Shown piece after piece: positions 45,546-58,800 of a stretch of DNA of 64,000 nt. Position 1 is the stretch's first letter; every line of letters begins with the position of its first letter. The stretch spans positions 3,782,001 to 3,846,000 of the forward strand of contig SPDT01000004.1 of the NCBI GenBank assembly GCA_008477525.1. The letters run 5' to 3'. A program made the translations under genes and the position numbers. The notes under the pieces were generated by a model that saw only the letters and a program-made list of their open reading frames with translations, searched no databases and had not been told where the DNA came from. This DNA is from Hypomyces perniciosus (taxonomy: Eukaryota; Ascomycota; Sordariomycetes; Hypocreales; Hypocreaceae).

Positions 45546-47809
45546 ATGACGATGTGTCGTGGTGTACGGTCGACCTTGGATCCTTATCTCAAGTAAAGGC
45601 TCGCCTGGACTCAGGCTGCTGCTTCTTCTGCAGCCTGATTGAATTCACGATAGACTCTTACGTATTTTTTCATTGCCAACGGGTAGCCAGACTACCTTTA
45701 CCCCAGAATTCTTCAAGACAGACAACTAACAGCCTGACCCTGCCAAGGTAGGCATAGACTTCCATGGCAGTGATGAGGTGGCCTTCAACTCCTGAGCACA
45801 TATGCCTATCTCATAGACGCCAAAAGCCCAGCATCTACTTCGAGGACAATGCTGGATGACCGTTTGTGCGTCGTGACCCCTTTAATTCAATGGTGCCGTA
45901 TCAAAAATTGGATTCTGTCGTGTGAGGAGAAGCATAAAGAGTGCGTTTCCTCTGGATGAAGTGATCTTCCACTAGGGTTTCGCGTGATTGACATTGCCAC
46001 GAGGCAGTTAGTGCAACTCAAAGACTAGTGTAGGTTCGTGGCTCTCAGTTATGTCTGGGGTAAAAGTCCAGATCCCTCGAAGCTCATGACAACATGTCGA
46101 ACGTCCGCGAGCTCGAGGAGGAGTGCGCTTCATTCATCAACGTTACCAAACACGATAGAGGAAGCTATGCAAGCCTGCGATCTCCTTGGCAAGAGATATC
46201 TGTGGGCAGACAGACTTTGTATCGTCCAAGACGACCCTGTCAACAAACGACAACAAATCGAGTCTATGGTCGATATATACTCTCAAGCAGCCTTTGTCAT
46301 GGTTATTGCTGGTAGTAACAGCGTAGATGACTTCATTCCAGGCATTGCGGATCTTCGAACATACAGCACAAAGGCAGCAACATTTGATGGACTCCAGGTC
46401 CTGACAGTGCTCCCGAGCTTCGCGGAAACAGTACTACCCTCTGTCTGGGCTTGCCGTGGCTGGACATATCAAGAAGCTGTTTTGTCGAAGCGAAAGCTAT
46501 ATTTCACTCCTTGCCAAATAATTTTTGAGTGTGAAAAAGGTCACATCTACGAAGACAACTCGTTGAATCAAGATCCCTGGAGAGATTGCGACGTCCCATG
46601 TGGAGGGGGTTTCCAAGAGCGTATGCCCCATCTTGAACATCGCTCTACAAATTCTAGATCTCCCTTTGAGATTTACCATTCGCACATAAATGCATACAAT
46701 ACCCGTTCCCTCACCTATGTGAGTGATATATATAATGGTTTCGCAGGGGTACTCGGTGCGCTGTATGGCAGCCCCAGTGCGTCTTACTTCGGATTGTATT
46801 TAGTAGATCTGGGACAAGCACTCCTGTGGTACCCCAATGTCTCTTCCTCCGAAAACAAGCTGTCAAAACCCCGCGTTTCTGATCTCGTCTTGATGCCAAG
46901 TTGGTCATGGTCGTCTGTATCTGGGCCCATAGGCCATCTTTCCACGCATCCATTATGCGGCTCTGTGTGCACTTGGGCCTCGGCAGTTGTTGCGGCTCGA
47001 GGATTAGTATTGAAGCCGGTTGAGGATAGCGACTCGGTGAAACAATACTGGGACGGGGTTTACGGGCTTGAAAATCCGTCAATAGTAGACATGTGGTTTC
47101 GACAGGCACCTCAGATCTTAATAGCCATTGCGGTAGCAGAGGGATGTTTGCAAATACAAAACGCGATGCAGAGCGACTTTTAGCAGCGTAAGTAATTTCT
47201 AGAAACATGGCGAGATCCTTTTAAGCAGTAGCCCAAGTTCAGCGCCTTTCAGCATGATATCGCAGTCCCCTCCTCCAAGATCCCGGAGTCGGGATCCAGG
47301 CTGGCATACTTGCTGCCCAAGTCCAAGTCGCCTCACTCAAGATAGCACTTCATGAGCCCCATGATGGAGGATCTTGGAGCTGTCATCTTGCTGGCACATG
47401 GCTCGAAATCCAGGATGACTCTGACCAGCGTATTGGAATGCTGGCGCCATTCCTCGCCCCGTCGTGTTTAAAAGACCCTAGCGAGCGTGTCAGCATGGGG
47501 TTCATAGGCTTGTCCGTCTCTGTCAGACCTAGTGCAAATATTTCTCTTGATCTAGTCTGCTTAATCCCCGAGCTCGGTGACGAGGTTCTCGACATACCTT
47601 CAAGCCAGGTCTACAACAAGATACGCGACCTCCAATACCTTGAGCTGAAATATAGAGACGTTAATGGCGAGCCGTTATGGCCAGCCCCTGTCATAAATGT
47701 TATGATGATTGAGCGCTACGGGACTGTATGTCGACGTGTTAGTGTTGGATGGGTCTTGTTAAGATGGGGCCAAGCGGCGCGCAAGTGGGAGAGCATACTT
47801 CTAACATAG
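45546..47809 (+). pseudogene. HET-domain (heterokaryon incompatibility) gene, broken
   Basis: The HET domain (PF06985) is clear between 45980 and 46560: RVIDIATRQLVQL, FVALSYVWG, LPNTIEEAMQACDLLGKRYL, WADRLCIVQDDP, WACRGWTYQEAVLS. A Cys-rich N-terminal piece lies at 45554-45750 (CCFFCSLI). The C-terminal part follows in another frame at 47291-47809 (FIGLSVSV to RRVSVGWVLLRWGQAARKWE). Defects: no in-frame ATG at the 5' end; an in-frame TAG at about 46027-46029 just before the FVALSYVWG motif; a local frame excursion at about 46094-46150 that later returns; and a stop at 47181-47183 followed by a frame change. Such genes trigger cell death after fusion of unlike strains; this copy should be inactive. 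Confidence 0.8.
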
Positions 47810-48780
47810 ATGACGACAGAAGGTATGCCCCGATACTCCGGCTCGGAGATCAGCACTCTCGCTTCGGATATGCGGATGACATCGCCATACTCACTACGGG
47901 CAAGACCACAAGGGAAACAACCACGCTTACTTAGTGGGCGCTTGACGGGACACTAGAGTGGGGAATAAAGAATGCAATCTCTTTAACTATAATAAGGCCA
48001 AACTAGTGCACTTTTACTATATAAGGGGACAAGCCTACAATAAAGGGGTTATAATAGAAGGTAAACGAATCGATCTTAGCGTAGATATTAAATGGCTAGG
48101 AGTTTACTTTAATTCTAGGTTCTTTTTTAGGAAATATATAAAAACCTTTACTGGCAAGGCATATAAAATCGCTAATTTCTTTAGGTTACTTAATAAAATA
48201 TAGAAAGGGTTACCCTTTAAAGCAGTATTATAAATAGCCAAACCTTATATTTTATTTACTGCCTTATATAATTTAAAAGTATAATAGCTTAAGTATAAAC
48301 ACTAATTATAAAGTAATTGTTAGGTTGAACAGGCCAGGGTCTTACTGCCTATACGTGCTAGGGAGCTTTTATCTGCTTATATAGCAGATACGAGCTGATA
48401 TATATATCGCGTAAACGATATGTTAGACTATGCGGGCGCTTACAGCGCCTGTATTCCGCCTCTTCTTTATACTAGCTATATATATATATATATAACAAGG
48501 CTACTATAATATATTCTTTTTTATAAAATCAAGCTTCATTTACTCTTTCTTTATACTTTATATAGCTATATAGCGCTTTACTATAGTTAAAAGCTCAAAT
48601 AATAACTATAATAGTTACTAGAAGCTTTTACTTAAATATTATATCTCTCTTTATACGTTTTACTTTTACCTTTAAGCTATTAAAGTTATTTTTTATAATA
48701 TATAATATAAAAGATATTACTTTTATAAAGCTAAAATTAATAGTTTAATAAATTAAATAAATTATTATTTTAATTAATTA
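47810..48780 (+). mobile_element. LINE reverse-transcriptase fragment, RIP-degraded
   Basis: Plus-strand Tad-type RT sequence begins directly after the HET remnant. It has the catalytic FGYADD motif in HSRFGYADDIAILT at 47855-47896. This is followed by the downstream RT segment AKLVHFYYIRG, then IKWLGVYFNSR and GKAYKIANFFRLLNK. Stops accumulate after 48200, and the end is lost in AT-rich DNA before the first LTR. Its orientation is opposite to the other LINE copies. Confidence 0.78.
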
Positions 48781-48937
48781 TATAATTACTGTTAAAAAAG
48801 GAGGGCTAAAAGCAAGGATTCAGTGTAATTGGATAACCTTCCTATTCTGGCTAGACCTGGATTTAGGCCCGACGCTAGGACCGAGTTCTAGAGCATGAAG
48901 TGCTGACATTGGCGGATCTTTTGGCAGGTTAGTGTAG

Positions 48938-49199
48938 TGTCAGAGACCCTCTTTAGGGCAGACGGATCAGGCGAGGGGCTGCGACCCTAAGGAAGAGTAA
49001 AAGAGGTTAAAGAGCAATTATTTAAAGGAGAAATAAGTGCTAATAAGCAGGTAATAAGCTAGAAACTAATAATTAGGTATAGTAGTAGTAGTTTACTAGT
49101 CTTTAAAGTTGTATATTTTCAGGGACTATAGTTGCTTTTATATATATATTCTAGCCTATATAATATTATAAAAGCTTTAGAGCTTCCGGTCTCTTAATA
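48938..49199 (-). repeat. LTR 1 (262 bp)
   Basis: First of three LTRs of equal length. It begins TGTCAGAGACCCTC on the plus strand and ends CTTCCGGTCTCTTAATA. The reverse orientation gives the TG...CA form, and internal coding sequence is on the minus strand, so this is the 3' LTR. A purine-rich tract on the minus strand (plus strand CCCCCCCTTTTA at 49204-49216) abuts it, as expected for a polypurine tract. Confidence 0.82.
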
Positions 49200-52100
49200 G
49201 GCTGCCCCCCCTTTTATAGCATTAACTTTAATGCTAGTAAAGACCTTATATTTAACTAGCTCTTTTCTGGCTTTTAATACCCTATTACTATACTAAGCAG
49301 TAACTATTTCTTATATAAACGCTTCTTTAAGCCTTAAACTTAAACACTTTAATATATATTTAATAGCCTAAAAAGTTTCTAACTTTATAGTTTAAAAGTA
49401 TACTTTTATACAATTAAACTTAAAGGGTAATAGAGAAATCCTATATAATAAACTAACCCTTTACTGTTAATATATAAATAATTTATACTATTTTTCTTCT
49501 CTTAATTTACTACTATATATAAATATATTATATATACTTTTACCCTATTTTTCTTTTTACTTATAACTTTAATTCTTATTTACTTTTTTTCTTCTTTTTT
49601 TTTTCCTTTTTATCTCTCTCTTTCTCTTGCCCTCTCTCTTTATAGGCGCTTTCTCTATAAATATTCTTTCCTTTTACTTTTTATTACCAGCTAACCTGTT
49701 ATATAATAGCAGTTCTCTTTTTTTAATTTAGCCTACTATTATAAATTCTCTTTTTCCTTTTATAATAAACGTCGCCGCTTTATAAGTTTTCTATAGCTAA
49801 TTCTTTACTATAACTTTTTATTTAATATACTTATAGCCTAGTTTTAAAAAATAATAGCGATTTTGCGGCATTTAAAAACCTTAATATAGTAAGCCTATCT
49901 TCGCTTATAGCTAATATTATCTTAGTTATATCTCTATTAAAATACCCTCCCTTTAAAATTGCTACACCTTCGCCAGTAAAACGCTATAAAGCCGCTAATA
50001 ACTTAACTTAATAAATATTCTAATATAGATATAACTATTAGCTACTATTAATTTACTATAAATACCCTGCCTTATACTATTATTATTTTAACCTTTTAAT
50101 TAAATAAAATATAAAGTTAAAAAAAAACCTCCTTAATACTATAATAATAAATACTTTAATATTACTTTTTAGTATATAATAGCAGCTAATAAAAACCTAA
50201 TCGATAATAGCACTATTATAAATTTAATATCAAAAAAACCTTATGTTAATATAATAAAAATTAAGTTTAATTAAAAAGCAAAAAAAAAAGTCTACAGTAA
50301 ACAAATAATATCGCTGCTAAAATTTAAAGCACTTAAACCTTTAAGTTACTCTTAATTAAGTAAACTCTTTCACTACTATTACTACTATTATATATACTCT
50401 TATTCTAGTATATATTTCTTTATTTATAATAGGCAGTTCTCAGTTAATTACTATATAATATACCAGTATATTAAAATTCTTATATTTCCTTAAATATATC
50501 CTATTACTATAAAAGATTGCAATAAAGTATTATTTAAAGGTAAAGAGAATTAGCTATTATTTAATAATAGTATTACTATTTATTTACTATAAAATATATA
50601 CTATTGCAAATTTATTTCCTATTTTTAATTAACTAGTTAAAATTATATTGCACCCTACTCCCTTTAACTTTATAACGCTTAATAGTAATAGCTAATTATT
50701 TACTAGTAAATTGCTATTTATACTTGTAAATTAATTTAATATTAATAAAATTACTTTTCTTTTACTAAATATTATTAGTCTTTAAATAATTTTTCTATTT
50801 AACTAAATATAAGTATTATATCCCTTTATATTTATAATTAATAATTTTCTTAACTTTAAATATCTCTTTAGCGTTAAAAGGGTAATCTATTAACTTAAAA
50901 GGTTCTCCTTTATAGCTATAATACAGCTTAAGATTTATAATATTAAAAATATTATAAATTTTAATAAAAGATAAGAAATGAATTTAATATACTAATCTAT
51001 TTATTCTAATTTAGCGTTTAATCTAGTAAAGATTAATATACTTTTTAGCGAGTTTTTTATTAGGTTGCTAGAGTTTTAGGTATTTTATAGAAAGTAATAT
51101 TTAATTGCTAATAGTGAATTTCTTTTTAAGTCAGTAAATATTATATTACTTTTTATATTCTTTTTAGCTTTATTATAGTATTTAGTTAGCTATTTTACAG
51201 GTAGCTTAAAGCTTTTTTACCCTTATAATAGTATCGGTATAATATCTATAATAAGTTAATCTATTATGACCTAAAGCGTTAGGCTTATAGCTAAGTAGTA
51301 AGAAAACTAGTAAATAGCTAGTTGTAGAATATTTAGTACTATTATATATAGACTAAGTAAAAGATAATTTTTGCAGCCAGTTATCTTATTATTTACTGCA
51401 AAAAGAATATAAATAATACTTTAAAGCTTAATTCTGCTGTTTAGTCTAACTATTAGTTTATAAGTAAAAAGTAATACTAAATCGCTATTTATAAGTAAGT
51501 AGGTAATAGAAACTTCGCCAAAATCTAGATTTAAATAATCGATCTCTATTAAAGACAATTCCTTATAGTATTCTAAAAATTAAATAAATGTGTTTTATAA
51601 AAAGGTTAGTGACTCTACTGCTTATAATATACGCTATTATGAGTATATATAGGGTATATTTTATATATTAATTAACGATAATAAAAATTATATTATATAG
51701 GTATTTGCCTTTATAGTTTAGGATTTCCGGCAAATCTATAATAAAATCTATAAAAATTTCTTTAAAGGGTCTTTTTAATATTAGTAATAAAGTAAGTTTA
51801 CTATAAGGTTAATAGGTTTTCGCCTTTATTATCTGGCAAATATAATATATAGATATATAACGCTTAATATTTTACTTTATGCCTTGCTAATAATAGGTTA
51901 ATATAATGTATTTTAAAGTATAATTAACTCTTTAGTATCTAGTAGTTAGATTATTATAAAGTAGCATTAAAATCTTAATATAAAAACTTATTAGTATATA
52001 AACTCTGCCTTAATAGTAAACTAGCTGGTTATTACTAATAACCTAGTTATTACTATAAGATATATTAACTACTCCTTAGCTTTAAACCTTCTGCTAAATA

Positions 52101-55100
52101 AAGTAATCTCCTCGTTAAGCTTATAGGATAGCTAAGCGTAAAGACTTTATAGTTTTAGCAGCGAACCTGCAGTAGTCTGCTATATAACCTGTAAGCTAGC
52201 AGTTATAACTCTGGCCACTATACTTTATAGGTAAGCTATCTGCTAAATAGTATTTAGTCCCTGTCCCTTAACCTAAAGCGATACTAAAGTAATGCTCTTA
52301 TTTATAGGCAACTTTATATATTCCTGGTTACTATAGTGCGCTGCTGCAGATCCTTTTAGTTTATATAGGCTATTAGCTTCTATACTATAAAAACACTGTA
52401 AAATTATTAATATATAGCTTTACTGTAATTCTTTAATCTTAGTAAGATTATAAAAATTAAAGCATTAAAATAAAGCATTAATAGAGTTAAACTTCCCTAG
52501 CCTATATTTAATATAAAAATTAAATAAAGCTAGCTTATTAAAAGCCTTTACCTGCTAGTATAAAAGCTTTTATTTATCTATAAAGTAATAGTAGTTAAAA
52601 TAGTCTATTATAACCTGAATCTCTATACCTATATAAGCTAGATAATATCTCTATATTTAGAAAGTGTTTATAATAGTAAGAAATTTAGTATTAAAGGTAT
52701 AATAATATAATTTAAAACTATTTAGCTTTTTTAATATATACACTATAGGGTGCCAGGCATCTCGCTAATACTAAGCTAATACTGCTATAATTATATAGTT
52801 TAATATATCTATCTCTATATAAATTAACGCCTTTAGGTTATAATATATTAAAATAGGTTTCTTTAAGAATTTTCCTTTAAACTGTTAAAAAGCTTTAAAA
52901 GTATTAGGCTTTAGCTGTAAAGAACTTTTTTACTTCCTATAAATAAGATCTATTAAAGGTACTGTAATTTTACTGTAATTTTTAATAAAGCGATAGTAAA
53001 ACCCTATAAATCCTAGAAATATAAGGATATTGTAAATACTTCTAGGTACCAGCTACTTAATAATAGCTTAAATGCATAACTATTCTATTTTAATTCTATT
53101 AAATATAATAATATATTTAAAGAAAAGTATTAAAGTAGTATAAAAGATATATTTATTAATATTAATATATAGCTTTATATTTTATAACTTTTTAAAAACT
53201 TAGCGAATATACTATATATACTCTTTAATGGTATAGCTATAGATTAATATATTATTAAAATATATAATATAAATAAAATTAACTAGATTTTATAGTGTAT
53301 TATTAATGTATTGCTGAAAAGTTGCAGGGGAATTTATAAGGCTAAATGGTATAATATTACACTTAAAGTGTTTATATTAGCAGTAAAATGCTGTCTTTTA
53401 CCTATTTTTTTCGCGGATAGGTATCTGGTGATATATGTCCTTTAAATCAAGTTTAGTAAAAATCTTAGTATATAAGAGTCTATTAAGAATCTTAGAGATT
53501 AATAGTAAAGGAGCGCGGTTTTTGCGAGTTATTTTATTTAAAGTATAGAAATCGATATATATTTGCAGTTTACTGCCTTTCTTTAGTATAAAGATTATAA
53601 GGGCACTTGTAAGACTAATAGACTGCTGAATCTATATATTCTATAATACTTTTTCCAAATATTTACAGAGAGCTTCCAGCTCTTTAAGTGCTAGGTTATA
53701 AATAAGACTCTATAAAGGCATTTTCCTATCTTTTAACTTAATAGTATACTATCGATTTACTAATATACTAGCAGCTTCTTCTATAGAGAAGATATTAGTG
53801 AGATTATAATATATAGGAAGCAATTTTGAATATAAGGCCGATTTATAGTCTTTTAGGGAAGTAGCTTTGTCTAAATCGGGAGATAATAAGTTTTCTAAAG
53901 CTTTTAACCCAACTTCCAGCTTCTTTTCAATTACTAATACAAAAGCTACTCAAGCTTTTTTAATAGTTTATTATAGCTGCTTTTTAAAGGCTATTAAAGT
54001 AATAGAATCCCTAGTTAAAGGATAATTCTATCGATTATACTTCTATTAAAAGGTAAAATCGGCTTCCCGAAACTAAAATCTTCCTAGAATAAAGTCTTCT
54101 AGGCTATTAGCGATAATGCAATAAAGTAGCCACTTCTTTTTTACTCCCTAATTATTAACTATCTTTATAAGTATATCTGTATAGCTATAAGTTATAGCAG
54201 AAATACTTAGGAAAATAGCAGTAAATTTAAAAGCCAGTAATAGACTTTTTAATTAATCCTTTTATTATAAAGAGATAATATAAATATTGCTGCCGGGATT
54301 AAACAGGGTATTTATATATTGCTAATAGCCACCTAGCTGCATCTTCTCTAATTGTCTTATAGGTAAATCTATATAGTAATTGTATTCTTAGGCTTAATAA
54401 ACTATAGGTTTAGTATTTTTATTAATAAAATATAGCTAAATAGGGTTATTATACTTTTCAGTAAAGTAATACTTACTATTATACTTTATATAATCAAAAG
54501 CTTAGTAAAAGGTTTTATAGTAAAGACTATTATATTTCTAATAAATTACTAAATCAGGGAGGTTTCTTTATTCTTTTAAACCTTTAAATATTTTAATTAT
54601 TATATTCTTTAAAATATTAGCAGTATAATCTTAATATAATCCCTATTAACTAATAAGTCCAGTCTTCCTATATTTTCCTTAAAATTAAGATTCCTATTAA
54701 AAGCTATTTGCATTACTAGTATAGCTATATATAAGAGTTTTAGCGATTATACTGGCATAAATTAACTCCTGCCAGGTTATAAGGATTCTATAGTAAAGTA
54801 TCTATTTATTTATTACAGGGGAAAGGCACTATAAGAATATATAAATCTTAAACTATAAAGGAGTTGTTTTAAGGAACTTGCTTTTAATAAGCTTAAATTA
54901 AGAAAGGAATAACTAAAAATTCTATCCAGTAGCTTAATATAGGCGAAAGATCTATAAAGTCGCTTTATAGCACCTAGTTAAGCTATTGCAATTATTATCT
55001 TTAAGCTATTAATGAAATTCATTTTAAATAATTAATCCAGTAGATCTGCCTTTCTCTTTAAAATAGCTAACCTATTGCTATTAAATATCTCCTTTTAAGT

Positions 55101-55612
55101 AAAAAGCAGTATAAGTAATCTTATAAGCTATTCGAGAAAAGGTATTCAAAGACAATTTAAACTGCCTTTTAATAATAATAAAAAAAGTCTATAATTCTGC
55201 CTAAAACTTTCCTTTATAATAAAAAGCTTAAATTTATACTTTACTTTAATTGCTTTTATAAAGTTATTTTAAACTAGCAGTATATAATAAGCTAGTTATA
55301 GGCGATAAACCTTTAATCTTTAAAAGTTTAAAAAAAGGGTTTTTTCTTTAAAAGAAAATATTTAAATATTTCCTTTTTAAGTATATTTACTGCTTTTCTT
55401 TTATTTATTAAATGCAAGCATTAAGTTCTTCTTTTATAAATAAAGTATTATCTAAAAGGCCTAGTTAATAATCTAAAAGAGTAACTTTACTTAAAGGTCT
55501 TTGCGTTTAAAATATAGCATCTTTACTAAAAGTAAACTAATTATTTGCCGCTAAAGGCATCTTTAACTTTAATAGTCTTTTTACCTTTACTAGGAATAGT
55601 AAAAGACTAGTA
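49200..55612 (-). mobile_element. Ty3/gypsy retrotransposon A, internal region, RIP-destroyed
   Basis: AT-rich throughout, with all frames closed. On the minus strand reverse-transcriptase motifs are still legible: KLDLKDIYHQIPIR at about 53410-53450, followed by a KTAF box, then a decayed YxDD box (IYFNNILIYS) at about 53235-53285. The order on the minus strand is 5' LTR (55613-55874), gag/pol, then the 3' end and polypurine tract next to LTR 1. The first 1.9 kb (49200-51135) has no counterpart in copy B. Confidence 0.8.
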
Positions 55613-55874
55613 TATCAAAGACCCTCTTTAAAGTAAATAGATCGGGCAAGGGGCTATAACTTTAAAGAAGAGTAGAGGAGGTTAAAGAGCAGTTACATAG
55701 AGGAGAGATAGATACTAATAAGCAGGTAATAAGCCAGAAACTAATAATTAGGTATAGCAGTAGTAGTTTACTGGTCTCTGAAGTTCTATATCTTCGGGGA
55801 CCACAGTTACTCTTATATATGCATTCCGGCCCATGTAATATTATAAGAGCTCCGGAGCTTCCAGTCTCCTAACA
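55613..55874 (-). repeat. LTR 2 (262 bp), shared between copies A and B
   Basis: Same length and clearly the same sequence as LTR 1 and LTR 3, with C-to-T and G-to-A type differences. It is the 5' LTR of internal region A and the 3' LTR of internal region B. Confidence 0.82.
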
Positions 55875-58800
55875 ATTATACTACTTTTTATATTCTTTTT
55901 ACCTTTATTATAGTATTTATTTAATTATTTTATAAATAATCTAAAGCTTTTTTACCTTTATAATAGTATTAATATAATATTTATAATAAATTAATTTATT
56001 ATAACCTAAAGTATTAAGCTTATAGCTAAACAGTAAAAAAGCTAGTAAATAGTTAATTATAAAATATTTAGCACTATGATATATAAACTAAATAAAAGAT
56101 ATTTTTTACAGCTAATTATCTTATTATTTACTATAAAAAAAATATAAATAATACTTTAAAGTTTAATTCTACTATTTAATTTAATTATTAATCTATAAGT
56201 AAAAAGTAATACTAAGTCGCTATTTATAAAGAAATAAATAATAGAAACTTTACTAAAATCTAGATTTAAATAATTAATCTCTATTAAAGATAATTTTTTA
56301 TAGTAGTCCAAAAATTAAATAAATAAATTTTATAAAAAGGTTAATAATACTACTGCTTATAATATATACTATTATAGGTATATAAAGGGTATATTTTATA
56401 TATTAATTAATAATAATAAAGCTTATATTATATAGGTATTTACCTTTATAGTTTAGGATTTCCAGTAAATCTATAATAAAATCTATAGAAATTTCTTTAA
56501 AAGGTCTTTCTAGTATTAATAATAAAGTAAATTCACTATAAAGTTAATACATTCTCACCTTTATTATCTAGCAAATATAATATATAAATATATAGCGCTT
56601 AATATCTCACTTTATATTTTACTAATTATAAGTTAATATAATATATTTTAAAGTATAATTAACTTTTTAATATCTAGCAGTTAGATTATTATAAAGTAGT
56701 ATTAAAATCTTAGTATAAAAACCTATTAGTATATAGACTCTGCTTTAATAGTAAATTAATTAATTATTACTAATAACCTAGTTATTACTATAAAATATAT
56801 TAACTACTAATAACCTAGTTATTACTATAAAATATATTAACTACTCTTTAACTCTAAACCTTCTATTAAATAAAGTAATCTCTTTATTAAATTTCTAAAA
56901 TAGCTAAGTATAAAGACTTTTATAGTTTTAGCGGTAAACCTATAGTAATCTGCTATATAACCTATAAACTAGCAGTTATAACTCTAACTATTATATTCTG
57001 CAAGTAAACTATCTGCTAAATAGTATTTAATCCCTATCCCTTAATTTAAGGCAATATTAAAGTAACGCTCCTATCTATAAGCGACTTTATATATTCTTAG
57101 TTACTATAATATACTGCTATAGACCCCTTTAGTTTATATAGGCTATTAGCTTCTATACTATAAAAACACTGCAAAATCATTAATATATAGCCTTACTATA
57201 ATTTTTTTATCTTAATAAAATTATAAAAATTAAAGTATTAAGATAAAGCGTTAATAAAGTTAAACTTCCCTAGCCTATACTTAATATAAAAATTAAATAA
57301 AGCTAGTTTATTAAAAGCCTTTACTTACTAGTATAAAAGCTTTTATTTATTTATAAAGTAATAATAATTAAAATAATCTATTATAACTTAAATCTCTATA
57401 CTTATATAAGCTAAATAATATCTCTATATTCAAAAAGCTGTTATAATAATAAACAATTTAATATTAAAGGTATAATAATATAATTTAAAACTATTTAACT
57501 TTTATAATATATATACTATAAAGTACTAAGCATTTTACTAGTATTAAGCTAATACTGCTTTAATTATATAATTTAATATATCTATATTTATATAAATTAG
57601 TGCCTGTAAGTTATAATATATTAAAACAGGTTTCTCTAAAAACTTTCTTTTAAGCTATTAAAAAGCCTTAAAAGCGCTAGGCTTTAACTGTAAAAAACCT
57701 TTTTACTTTTTATAAATAAAATCTATTAAAGGTATTATAATTTTACTGTAATTTTAATAAAGCGGCAGTAAAACCCTATAAATCCTAGAAATATAAAGAT
57801 ATTATAAACGCTTTTAAGTACTAGCTACTTAATAATAGCTTAAATATATAACTATTCTATCTTAATTCTATTAAATATAATAATATATTTAAAGAAAGGT
57901 ATTAAAGTAATATAAAAGATGCATGTATTAATATTAATATATAGCTGTATATTTTATAACTACTTAAGAACCTAGTAAATATACCGTATATACTCTTTAA
58001 AAGTATAGCTATAAATTAATATATTATTAAAATATATAATATAAATCAAATTAAGTAGATTTTATAATATATTATTAATATATTACTGAAAAGTTATAGG
58101 GGAATTTTTAAAGCTAAATAATTTAATATTGCACTTAAAGTATTTATATTAACAGTAAAATACTATCTGTTACTTATCTTCTTTACAGATAAATATCCAG
58201 TAATATATATCTTTTAAATAAACTTAATAAAAAATTTAATATATAAAAGTTTATTAAAAATCTTAAAGATTAATAGTAAAGGAGTGCATTTTTTGCAAGT
58301 TATTTTATTTAAAGTATAGAAATTAATATACACTTATAGTTTACTGCCTTTTATTAATATAAAAATTATAAAGGCATTTACAGGACTAATAAACCACTAA
58401 ATCTATATATTTTATAGTGCTTTTTTAAATACTTGCAAAAAGCTTTTAGCTTTTTAAATACTAGGTTATAGATAAAACTCTATAAAGGCATTTTCCTATT
58501 TTTTAATTTAATAATATACTATCAATTTATTAATATATTAATAGTTTCTTTTATAAAAAAGATACTAGTAAAATTATAATATATAAAAAGCAATTTTAAA
58601 TATAAAGCTAACTTATAGTTTTTTAAAGAAATAGCTTTATTTAAATTGGGAGATAATAAATCTTTTAAAGCTTTTAACCGAACTTTTAGCTTTTTTTCAG
58701 TTATTAATATAAAAGCTACTTAAACTTCTTTAATAGTTTATTATAGCTGCTTTTTAAAGGCTATTAAAGTAATAAAATCCCTAGTTAAAGGATAATTCTA

